Assembly (NCBI GenBank): GCA_018394315.1
Contig: CP074575.1
Location: 372,001 to 436,000 of the forward strand
Direction: 5' to 3'
From: Mycoplasmatota bacterium
Lineage (GTDB): Bacteria; Bacillota_I; Bacilli_A; MAG-NZ
DNA length: 64,000 nt
In this document: positions 57,050 through 64,000 of the stretch, in pieces
Layout: every line of letters begins with the position of its first letter
How positions within the stretch are numbered: the first letter of the stretch is position 1
Position numbers and translations under genes: made by a program
The notes under the pieces: generated by a model
Told to the model about the DNA's origin: nothing
The model's database searches: none
The model's input: the letters and a program-made list of their open reading frames with translations, nothing else

Positions 57050-57974
57050 AGGTATTCTCCTTAAGTACTTCTAAACTTTTATTTACTAACTCATCTAATA
57101 TTACTTTAGTAGGTCTGATTTCTTTAATTAATCCAGAAACTTGCCCTGCCATCAAACTACCATTCTCAACATCCCCATTAATAACAGCTTTTCTTAAAGA
57201 ACCTAGTGTTAACTTTTCTAATTCGGCTAATTCTATTCCTTCTTTAGCCATTTTTAAATATTCTCTAGCCATATTATTCTTAAGTACTCTTATAGGAGCC
57301 CCTGTATTTCTCCCAGTAACAATAGTTGAAGTATCTCTTGCCTTAAGGACTGCATTCTTATAGTTTTCATGAATTGGACACTCTTCTGCGGCAAGTAAGA
57401 CAGTTCCTATTTGAACACCTTCTGCACCTAAACAGAAAGCTGCAGCCATTTGTCTACCATCAGCAATTCCTCCAGCTGCTATTAACGGTACATCAACAGC
57501 ATCCATAACTTGTGGAACTAAAGCCATCGTTGTAAGTTCTCCAATATGTCCTCCCGCTTCAGTACCCTCTACGATTAGGGCATCCGCACCCATTCTTTCT
57601 AATCTCTTAGCTAAAGCAACTGTCGGAACTACTGGAATCACTGTGATTCCAGCTTCTTTCCACATATCCATATAAACTCCCGGACTTCCGCCACCAGTGG
57701 TAACGATTTTCACATCTTCCTCTACGACTACCTTAGCTATATCTTCTGCATGAGGACTCATCATCATAATATTTACACCAAAAGGCTTATTAGTTAATTC
57801 TTTACATTTTCTAATTTCAAATCTTACTTTGTCGGCATCCCAACCTCCTGCACCAATCAAACCCAAACCACCCGCATTAGAAACAGCGCTAGCAAGTAAA
57901 TGATCAGCAATGTTGGCCATACCCCCTTGAATTATTGGATATTTCGTTTTCAGCATCTTTACTATTGATTTCAT
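57042..57974 (-). CDS. fabK: Enoyl-[acyl-carrier-protein] reductase FabK (FMN type)
   Basis: FabK is the flavin enoyl-ACP reductase that replaces FabI in many streptococci and clostridia. The 310-residue protein has YPIIQGGMANIADHLLASAV, GVNIMMMSPHAEDIAKVV, VEGTEAGGHIGELTTMALV (with the active-site His), LIAAGGIADGRQMAAAFCLG and GRNTGAPIRVL. Its place among the fab genes supports FabK over a general nitronate monooxygenase. No fabI is in the window, so resistance to FabI inhibitors such as triclosan would be expected if this is the only reductase. Confidence 0.95.
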   Translation of the reverse strand: MKSIVKMLKTKYPIIQGGMANIADHLLASAVSNAGGLGLIGAGGWDADKVRFEIRKCKELTNKPFGVNIMMMSPHAEDIAKVVVEEDVKIVTTGGGSPGVYMDMWKEAGITVIPVVPTVALAKRLERMGADALIVEGTEAGGHIGELTTMALVPQVMDAVDVPLIAAGGIADGRQMAAAFCLGAEGVQIGTVLLAAEECPIHENYKNAVLKARDTSTIVTGRNTGAPIRVLKNNMAREYLKMAKEGIELAELEKLTLGSLRKAVINGDVENGSLMAGQVSGLIKEIRPTKVILDELVNKSLEVLKENTYE

Positions 57975-57988
57975 ACTAACCCCCTAGT

Positions 57989-58954
57989 TTAATATTCTAT
58001 TAATATCGCTCCCCAAGTAAATCCCGCACCAAAAGCAACTGAGATAATCTTGTCTCCACGTTTTACTCTTCCACTTCTTACAGCTTCATCAAGTGCAATA
58101 GCTACACTTGCAGCTGAAGTGTTCCCGTACTTTTCAATATTTACGAATAGTTTTTCCATTGGGATATTTAAATCTTTAGTAGCCTTTTCAATAATCCTTA
58201 AGTTTGCTTGATGGAAAACAAATAATGATATATCATCTACTGTTAAATTATTCTCTTCCAATATAATATTAACACTACTAGGCACGGCTCTAGTAGCAAA
58301 TTTAAAGACCTCTCTACCATTCATTTCAATATTACCAACAGTATTACCTACGTTGTTTTCAGGCGACTTTAAAGGAGTACCGCTACCGTGTAGATATCTA
58401 TTAACATCTCCCCTAGAATAACAGTTATTATCAATTATATCTCCTAAGCCTTCTCCTAAGATTACTGCTCCTGCACCATCACCAAATAAAACACAAGTAT
58501 TTCTGTCTTCCCAATCAACATATTTACTAATGACTTCAGCACCTATGACTAATGCCTTATTCATTTTACTATTTCTTAATGCTTTTTCAGCTACATTCAG
58601 TGCATAGACAAAACCACTACAAGCAGCATTTATATCAAATGCCATTACTTCTCTTAAGCCTAACCTTGACTGCAAGACATTAGCTACCGCTGGAAATGCA
58701 TTATCACCAGAAAAAGTAGCAACGATAACCATATCTATCTCATCTTTGTTGATTTTTGCAGCTTCAATAGCTCTTAATGCCGCATGATATGCTAAATCAC
58801 TTGTATTTTCATTTTCAACAATATGTCTTTCTTTAATCCCAGTTCTAGTAGTTATCCACTCATCATTAGTTTCAATAAAATTCTGTAAATCATTATTGGT
58901 TAATACTCTTTTAGGGATGTAACTCCCTGTTCCTAATATACTTACTTTTTTCAT
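57989..58954 (-). CDS. fabH: Beta-ketoacyl-ACP synthase III
   Basis: FabH starts fatty-acid synthesis by condensing acetyl-CoA or a branched acyl-CoA with malonyl-ACP. The 321-residue protein has the catalytic Cys in AFDINAACSGFVYALNVA, the His in FVFHQANLRIIEKAT and the Asn in YGNTSAASVAIALDEAV. ILGTGSYIPKRVLTNNDL starts the domain. It lies 8 bases after accA and 14 before fabK. Confidence 0.97.
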   Translation of the reverse strand: MKKVSILGTGSYIPKRVLTNNDLQNFIETNDEWITTRTGIKERHIVENENTSDLAYHAALRAIEAAKINKDEIDMVIVATFSGDNAFPAVANVLQSRLGLREVMAFDINAACSGFVYALNVAEKALRNSKMNKALVIGAEVISKYVDWEDRNTCVLFGDGAGAVILGEGLGDIIDNNCYSRGDVNRYLHGSGTPLKSPENNVGNTVGNIEMNGREVFKFATRAVPSSVNIILEENNLTVDDISLFVFHQANLRIIEKATKDLNIPMEKLFVNIEKYGNTSAASVAIALDEAVRSGRVKRGDKIISVAFGAGFTWGAILIEY

Positions 58955-58962
58955 TCTCTCAC

Positions 58963-59901
58963 CTACTCATGCAAATTAAATCGTTGGAAAAATCCGAGAT
59001 TTCTAAATTTACTATATCTTTCTTCTCGTAATCTAATTCTAGATTTATTTTTTAATTCGTTTAATGTAGCAATAATACTTTGTTTAACTCTTCTAGCAGT
59101 CTCTTCAAACCCATTATGAACACCGCCAATTGGTTCCTTAATAATCTTATCAACTATACCCCATTCTTTTAAATCATATGAAGTCAATTTAAGTGCTTCG
59201 GCTGCTTCACTTGCTCTTTTTGAATCTTTCCAAAGGATAGATGCAAATCCTTCTGGTGAAATTACTGAATAAATAGAGTTTTCTAACATAATGATTTTAT
59301 TAGCAACCGACAAAGCTAATGCTCCACCAGAACCACCTTCACCAATTACAACACAAATTACAGGTACAGTTAAACTCGACATATACATAATACTCTTAGC
59401 AATAGCTTCACCCTGACCGCGTTCCTCTGCAGCCATCCCGGGATATGCTCCAGGAGTATCAACAAAAGTAATAATAGGTCTATTAAACTTTTCTGCTTGT
59501 TGCATCAGTCTTATTGATTTACGATACCCTTCTGGATGGGGCATTGCGAAATTACGTTTAATGTTATCTTCAGTAGACTTACCCTTTTGCTGGGCAATTA
59601 CTGTAACCGGTAATCCGTTTAGAGTTCCTATACCTCCAATGATTGACTCGTCATCTGAATATAATCTATCTCCATGTAACTCCATAAAATCATCAAAAAG
59701 CGCCTCTATATAATTAGATGAAACTTGTCTAGCACTATGTCTAGCTATTTGAACTCTATCCCAAGGAGTTAGTTTATGCATAATATCATTTTTATATTTT
59801 TTAATATCTTCTTTTAATCTGTCTCTTAAGCTTTCATCATTTATCTCAGAAATCTTTATTTCTAACTCGTTTATCTTTTTCTCTTTAGCCAAAACGTCCA
59901 T
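58963..59901 (-). CDS. accA: Acetyl-CoA carboxylase carboxyltransferase subunit alpha
   Basis: AccA and AccD transfer the carboxyl group from biotin to acetyl-CoA to make malonyl-CoA. The 312-residue protein has WDRVQIARHSARQVSSNYIE, LHGDRLYSDDESIIGGIG, FVDTPGAYPGMAAEERGQGE and GEGGSGGALALSVANKI. The start lies at the accD stop, so synthesis of the two subunits is coupled. Confidence 0.97.
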   Translation of the reverse strand: MDVLAKEKKINELEIKISEINDESLRDRLKEDIKKYKNDIMHKLTPWDRVQIARHSARQVSSNYIEALFDDFMELHGDRLYSDDESIIGGIGTLNGLPVTVIAQQKGKSTEDNIKRNFAMPHPEGYRKSIRLMQQAEKFNRPIITFVDTPGAYPGMAAEERGQGEAIAKSIMYMSSLTVPVICVVIGEGGSGGALALSVANKIIMLENSIYSVISPEGFASILWKDSKRASEAAEALKLTSYDLKEWGIVDKIIKEPIGGVHNGFEETARRVKQSIIATLNELKNKSRIRLREERYSKFRNLGFFQRFNLHE

Positions 59902-60774
59902 TTAAACACCCCTCTTGTGAAAACTCAATATTTTAGCTAAAGTTGCCTTCATATCTTTTCTATGTACTACCTTGTCAACAAAGCCTCTTTCCTTCAAAAA
60001 CTCTGATTTTTGAAATTCTTCAGGTAACTTTTGCTTAATAATCTGTTCAATAACTCTTGGACCAGCAAACCCAATCAAAGCATTCGGTTCTGCTAGATGA
60101 ATATCACCAAGCATCGCAAACGATGCTGTAACACCACCTGTTGTTGGATGAGTCAGTACAGTGACATATAAAAGTCCCATTTCATGGAATTTCGAAACAA
60201 CTTGAGAAGTCTTTACCATCTGCATAAGTGATAAAATTCCTTCTTGCATTCTCGCTCCCCCTGAAGCAGTAAATAAAATTAGAGGAAGTTTTTTATACAT
60301 TGCATATTCAAATGATTTAGTTACTTTCTCACCTACAACACTACCCATAGAACCCATTAAAAAATAACTATCCATTACTCCAACAACACATGGATTATTA
60401 TCAATTGTGGCATGACCATAGATATAAGCATCATCAAGTCCAGTCTTTTGATTTAGTGTATCAATCTTATCATCATAATTATCTATATCAAGTGGATTTA
60501 GTGTAATAAAACCAAACCCTTTCTCGTAAAACGAACCTTCATCAACAGTTAACTTAATCCTATCAACTGCTCTCATTCTAAAATGATCTCCACATTTACT
60601 ACACGTGAATGAATTCTCCACAATATCTTCTTTTAATAACATTTCACCGCACTTATTACATTTATCGTACAATCCATCAGGTATCTCAACTTTACTCTTA
60701 GAAAACCTCTTTAGAGACTCTTTATATCTTTTTCTTAATAATCTTTTTTCTTCTAGACGATTAATTACACTCAT
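59902..60774 (-). CDS. accD: Acetyl-CoA carboxylase carboxyltransferase subunit beta
   Basis: AccD is the zinc-finger partner of AccA. The finger is CNKCGEMLLKEDIVENSFTC followed by SKCGDHF, with four Cys. The carboxylase core has GSMGSVVGEKVTKSFEYA, SGGARMQEGILSLMQM, TTGGVTASFAMLGDIHLAEP and GFAGPRVIEQ. The start overlaps the accC stop by one base. Confidence 0.97.
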   Translation of the reverse strand: MSVINRLEEKRLLRKRYKESLKRFSKSKVEIPDGLYDKCNKCGEMLLKEDIVENSFTCSKCGDHFRMRAVDRIKLTVDEGSFYEKGFGFITLNPLDIDNYDDKIDTLNQKTGLDDAYIYGHATIDNNPCVVGVMDSYFLMGSMGSVVGEKVTKSFEYAMYKKLPLILFTASGGARMQEGILSLMQMVKTSQVVSKFHEMGLLYVTVLTHPTTGGVTASFAMLGDIHLAEPNALIGFAGPRVIEQIIKQKLPEEFQKSEFLKERGFVDKVVHRKDMKATLAKILSFHKRGV

Positions 60775-62132
60775 TATAAATTGGTCTCCAATAACTTACT
60801 AAGATTCTTCTCCACGAATCCAGTATTAAACTTACCTTCAACAAATTCTCTTGAATGTAGTATTGCATAATTAAAAGATAAATTAGTCTCAATTCCTTCA
60901 ATAATAATTTCCTCTATTGCGCTTCTCATCTTCATAATCGCAGATCTTCTATTTTCGGCATGTACGATAAGTTTTCCTGCCATAGAATCATAATATGGTG
61001 GAATACTATATCCTTGGTATAAGGCGCTATCAAATCTAATCCCAAAACCACCAGGAATGTGGATCAAATCAACTGTCCCCGGACTAGGTCTGAAGTTTAG
61101 TCTAGGATTTTCTGCATTAATCCTACACTCAATAGAATGACCAGTAAACGTAACATCTTCTTGGTTAAATGATAATTTCTTACCAGCAGCAATTTTTATC
61201 TGTTCCTTAACAATATCAATACCTGTAATCATTTCTGTCACAGGATGCTCAACTTGAATGCGCGTGTTCATCTCTATAAAATAGAAATCTTCACCACTTA
61301 GTAAAAATTCAATAGTTCCAGCATTTTCATAATTTGAAAACTTAGCAGCTTTAATTGCCGCTTCACCCATTCTTTGTCTTAAAGCATCACTTATTAAACC
61401 ACATGGTGCTTCTTCAATCACTTTCTGATTACGTCTTTGAATCGAACAGTCTCTTTCTCCTAAGTGAACAACATTACCATATTTGTCAGCTAATATTTGA
61501 AATTCAATATGTTTAGGACTTAAAACGAACTTTTCGATGTACATCGTATCATCACCAAAAGCATTCTTAGCCTCTAATTGAGCGGTTTCGAATGCACTCT
61601 TAAACTCATTTTCATTTTCAGCTACACGCATTCCGCGGCCTCCGCCACCTGCGCTTGCTTTTATCAACACTGGATAACCAATCTCTTTAGCAATGATTAT
61701 CCCTGCATAAACACTTTCCACTGCACCATCACTTCCAGGTACGACAGGAACACCAGCACTAATCATTATCTCTCTTGCCATTGATTTATTACCCATTTTA
61801 CTTATTACTTCTGCACTTGGACCAATAAACACAATACCACACTCGCTACAAAGATTAGCAAACTTAGTGTTTTCACTTAAAAAACCAAACCCTGGATGAA
61901 TTGCGTCTACACCACAATTAACCGCAGCACTTATAATGTTTTCCATATTAAGATAACTATCTATAGAACTTGGTCCCCCTATACAAACAGCTTCATCAGC
62001 TAATTGAACGTGTAATGCATCTTTATCAGCAGTTGAGTAAACAGCTACAGTTTCGATTCCTTCTTGCATACAAGCTCTAATTATCCTAACTGCAATTTCC
62101 CCTCTATTAGCAATTAATATTTTATGAAACAT
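60774..62132 (-). CDS. accC: Biotin carboxylase subunit of acetyl-CoA carboxylase
   Basis: AccC carboxylates the biotin on AccB with ATP and bicarbonate. The 452-residue protein shows ILIANRGEIAVRIIRACMQE, IHPGFGFLSENTKFANLCSE, the glycine-rich ATP loop KASAGGGGRGMRVAENENEF, ERDCSIQRRNQKVIEEAPC and EMNTRIQVEHPVTEMITGID. It lies 15 bases after accB. Confidence 0.98.
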   Translation of the reverse strand: MFHKILIANRGEIAVRIIRACMQEGIETVAVYSTADKDALHVQLADEAVCIGGPSSIDSYLNMENIISAAVNCGVDAIHPGFGFLSENTKFANLCSECGIVFIGPSAEVISKMGNKSMAREIMISAGVPVVPGSDGAVESVYAGIIIAKEIGYPVLIKASAGGGGRGMRVAENENEFKSAFETAQLEAKNAFGDDTMYIEKFVLSPKHIEFQILADKYGNVVHLGERDCSIQRRNQKVIEEAPCGLISDALRQRMGEAAIKAAKFSNYENAGTIEFLLSGEDFYFIEMNTRIQVEHPVTEMITGIDIVKEQIKIAAGKKLSFNQEDVTFTGHSIECRINAENPRLNFRPSPGTVDLIHIPGGFGIRFDSALYQGYSIPPYYDSMAGKLIVHAENRRSAIMKMRSAIEEIIIEGIETNLSFNYAILHSREFVEGKFNTGFVEKNLSKLLETNL

Positions 62133-62147
62133 ATTAAAACCTTCTCT

Positions 62148-62582
62148 CTACTCGATAGTCATTATAACTTGGTCAAATTCAACCATTGCTGAATTTTTCA
62201 CCAATATTTCTTTAATAGTTCCATTAGAAGGCGCTGAAATCTCATTCATTACTTTCATAGCTTCAATAATACAAAGAGTCTGCCCCTTTTGAACTTTTGA
62301 TCCTACACTAACAAACGGTTTAGCATCTGGTGATGGAGATCCATAAAATGTACCAACTAAAGGTGCCAGCACTTTTACACTATTATCTGTCACTACTGGT
62401 TTAGTTTCTTCATTATTTGATACAGTAGTTACCACTGTTGGTACTTCCATTTCTTTTGCAGTTACATACTGTTTATCTTCTTTTTCTAATTTGATTTTAA
62501 ATCCATCTTGCTCTAATTCTATCTTGTGAATATTTGATTTTTCAAAATTCTTCATTATTTCTTTTATTAATTTAATTTCCAT
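62148..62582 (-). CDS. accB: Biotin carboxyl carrier protein
   Basis: AccB carries the biotin. The C-terminal biotinyl domain has LVGTFYGSPSPDAKPFVSVG, CIIEAMKVMNEISAPSNG with biotin on the Lys of EAMKVM, and ends in VEFDQVIMTIE. A short Val/Thr-rich linker joins it to the N-terminal helix. The 144-residue length is typical. It follows the acpP terminator, so its expression depends on read-through or on a promoter that I cannot see. Confidence 0.97.
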   Translation of the reverse strand: MEIKLIKEIMKNFEKSNIHKIELEQDGFKIKLEKEDKQYVTAKEMEVPTVVTTVSNNEETKPVVTDNSVKVLAPLVGTFYGSPSPDAKPFVSVGSKVQKGQTLCIIEAMKVMNEISAPSNGTIKEILVKNSAMVEFDQVIMTIE

Positions 62583-62619
62583 AATTTCCTCCTAGAAAAT
62601 TTAAAACTATTTATTATTT

Positions 62620-62644
62620 AAAAAAACCCTATCTCTAGGGGCTT
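62620..62644 (-). terminator. Terminator between acpP and accB
   Basis: On the minus strand CCCTA and TAGGG form a GC-rich hairpin (AAAGCCCCTAGAGATAGGG) followed by seven T. It sits directly after the acpP stop and would reduce read-through into acc/fab, giving more ACP mRNA than enzyme mRNA. Confidence 0.8.
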
Positions 62645-62863
62645 TTACTTATTTAAATAATCTACAATATTTTGTACAGTCTTCATAGCTTGTGCATCAG
62701 AATCATTAATAGAAATATCAAACTCATCTTCAATCGCCATTATTAATTCAACAGCATCTAATGAGTCCGCACCTAAATCATCAGTTAATGATGCATCTAG
62801 AGTGACTTCCTCTTCTTTTACACCTAAATTCTCTACAATAATATCTTTAATTTTTTCAAACAT
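62645..62863 (-). CDS. acpP: Acyl carrier protein
   Basis: ACP carries the growing chain on 4'-phosphopantetheine. The 72-residue protein starts [20 protein letters not shown] and has the attachment Ser in [21 protein letters not shown] chose the ATG at 62863, preceded by AGGAGA, because the frame upstream adds 20 residues foreign to ACP and overlaps the promoter region. It has its own promoter and terminator. Confidence 0.97.
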   Translation of the reverse strand: MFEKIKDIIVENLGVKEEEVTLDASLTDDLGADSLDAVELIMAIEDEFDISINDSDAQAMKTVQNIVDYLNK

Positions 62864-62894
62864 TTTCTTAAGTCTCCTCTCATAAAACAAGTAC

Positions 62895-62923
62895 ATTATA
62901 CTTCTAAATCTTGATTTAGTCAA
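62895..62923 (-). promoter_or_regulatory. Strong sigma-A-type promoter of acpP
   Basis: TTGACT (62923-62918) and TATAAT (62900-62895) are separated by exactly 17 bases, about 30 bases before the start codon. The -35 lies within CTTGA-CTAAA-TCAAG, a 5-bp inverted repeat that a repressor could use. Confidence 0.8.
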
Positions 62924-62928
62924 GGTAC

Positions 62929-62941
62929 TTTGAATTTCAAA
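62929..62941. promoter_or_regulatory. FabT-like operator palindrome upstream of acpP
   Basis: TTTGAATTTCAAA is a perfect palindrome about a central base, just upstream of the acpP -35. It resembles the TTTGA-n-TCAAA sites of FabT, the MarR-type repressor of fatty-acid genes in streptococci. No fabT gene is in the window, so the regulator is inferred. Confidence 0.45.
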
Positions 62942-62981
62942 CTATAGCTATAATTGTCGAAAATTGTCTTAATAACTTAAC

Positions 62982-64000
62982 TTATTCAAAACAATACTTA
63001 CACTCTGATATAAGTTCTTCAACTATCTCCTTTACTGTAGAGATTCTATCAATCATGTAAGCTTTCGCACCGGAAAATACTAATCCATTTTCAGCATCTC
63101 CACCGCTTGCATTACCTAGTTTTTCAGTAATACAATAAGGAATGTCTTTTTTTGCGCAAACCCTTAAACAATCAACACAGTACTTTATCTTTTGGTTTTT
63201 TGTCTTTAATGCATCAGTAAATGCATTTCTTATAGCTCTTCCTGGTAACCCTACCGGAGAAGGTACAAAAATCACGTCTTCTTCCCTTGCATTAACAATT
63301 TTTTGTTTATATGCATCGCTCACATCACATTCCTCAGTTGCGATAAATCTTGTTGCTACTTGAACCCCAGCACTACCCATTTCAATATACCTTGCAACAT
63401 CTTCACCTGTTGAAATCCCTCCTGCAGGAATTACTGGTATAGAAACCTTATATTCTTCTTCTACTTTTCTTACCTCAATTAATACTTCTTCAAGCAAAGT
63501 TTCAAGTGATTTATAATCACCTGACTCAATTTCTTCTTTAGAAAAACCTAAGTGTCCTCCAGCTAAAGGTCCTTCAACAACTACAAACTCAGGTAGTACA
63601 TTAAAAGATCTCATCCACTTTTTACAAATAATCTTAGCTGCCTTTCCACTTGAAACAATTACTGCGGGCTTAACTGATGATCCCTTTAGGTATTTTGGTA
63701 AGTCTACAGGTAACCCTGCTCCTGATACAATAAAATCTATTTCTTGCTTGCTCAAGAATTTAATATATTCATCATAATTAGTTCCAGCATACATAACATT
63801 AACACCTAATATTCCATCTGGACACTCATCTCTTACTGTTTTTATTTCTCTAGCTAGAGCTTCTAGGTTGGAATTAAGAGTATCACTTTTGAATTTTTTA
63901 CTTAAAAATCCTGGTTGAGCAGCAGATATTGTTCCTACTATCCCAGCTTTTATCGAGGCAATACTTAATCTACTTAGACTAATTCCTATCCCCATTCCGC
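62982..64000 (-). CDS. Nitronate monooxygenase-family flavoprotein, 5' end outside window
   Basis: This FMN protein belongs to the NMO/2-nitropropane dioxygenase family, related to FabK. The frame is open to the right edge, and the last codons read GMGIGISLSRL, which matches the GGMGIGIS segment near the N-terminus of the family, so roughly 15-20 residues are missing. GGHLGFSKEEI, IPAGGISTGEDVARYIEMGS and a C-terminal CVDCLRVCAKKDIPYCITEK with NASGGDAENGLVFSGAKAY are seen. The substrate is unknown. It lies upstream of acpP in the same direction but is separated by the acpP promoter. Confidence 0.88.
   Translation of the reverse strand, partial: GMGIGISLSRLSIASIKAGIVGTISAAQPGFLSKKFKSDTLNSNLEALAREIKTVRDECPDGILGVNVMYAGTNYDEYIKFLSKQEIDFIVSGAGLPVDLPKYLKGSSVKPAVIVSSGKAAKIICKKWMRSFNVLPEFVVVEGPLAGGHLGFSKEEIESGDYKSLETLLEEVLIEVRKVEEEYKVSIPVIPAGGISTGEDVARYIEMGSAGVQVATRFIATEECDVSDAYKQKIVNAREEDVIFVPSPVGLPGRAIRNAFTDALKTKNQKIKYCVDCLRVCAKKDIPYCITEKLGNASGGDAENGLVFSGAKAYMIDRISTVKEIVEELISECKYCFE

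Noticed and set aside
57042-57974. Reading this gene as nitronate monooxygenase
   Set aside because: Its place between fabH and fabD and its FabK-type landmarks favour enoyl-ACP reductase; the paralogue at 62982 fits the monooxygenase group better.

Overview
The window is AT-rich, gene-dense DNA from a low-GC Gram-positive bacterium. Two conserved gene pairs (glmS/glmL and citF/citC) overlap as ATGA, so TGA is a stop codon. That argues for the standard bacterial code and against the UGA=Trp code of Mycoplasma and Spiroplasma. Four MreB genes, a FabK-type fatty-acid operon, an uvrA-lgt-trxB-whiA cluster and many Cys-anchored lipoproteins suggest a wall-bearing or wall-reduced relative of Haloplasma, Izemoplasma or Turicibacter. 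The lineage is an inference; no rRNA is present to test it.

Layout. 1-1476: the end of a YwaF-type membrane protein and a lipoprotein with a flavinylation-like motif. About 1925-4212: an IS200-type element, then an intact ISL3-family element with 25-bp inverted repeats and an 8-bp target duplication; the ISL3 element has split the terminator of the operon beside it. 4237-13936: the most unusual region, a tandem duplication of a four-gene operon read on the minus strand: MreB with an acidic N-terminal extension, a second MreB, a membrane-anchored GGDEF-EAL protein lacking most catalytic residues, and an unknown membrane protein. A decayed ISL3 relic lies between the copies.

13937-22129: an accessory region of relics (an unknown pseudogene, the end of a V8-like protease), small lipoproteins and orphan genes. 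It is punctuated by partial copies of the 3' end of tRNA-Ser(GCU), whose intact gene is at 22039-22129. The pattern looks like scars of elements that integrated one after another at that tRNA.

22307-36082: envelope and housekeeping genes: a LysM-SpoIID protein, Tex, a LolA-like lipoprotein, two small plus-strand genes, then the minus-strand run of two uridine-kinase-like genes, uvrA, a membrane protein, lgt, trxB and whiA, plus an amidase that shares an N-terminal module with the LysM-SpoIID protein.

36172-45192: a nine-gene operon for glutamate fermentation by the methylaspartate route. Glutamate mutase (GlmS, GlmE, reactivase GlmL) makes 3-methylaspartate and methylaspartate ammonia-lyase makes mesaconate. 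A citrate-lyase-type complex (CitD, CitE, CitF with CitC and a CitX-CitG fusion) probably acts as citramalate lyase and yields acetate and pyruvate. The mesaconate hydratase step is not encoded here.

45327-53667: ligA, a small lipoprotein, pcrA, glnS and a lipoprotein built of two similar halves. 53725-64000: a type II fatty-acid synthesis operon (acpP, accBCDA, fabH, fabK, fabD, fabG, fabF, fabZ). A nitronate-monooxygenase-like gene runs off the right edge. acpP has its own strong promoter, operator-like palindromes and a terminator.
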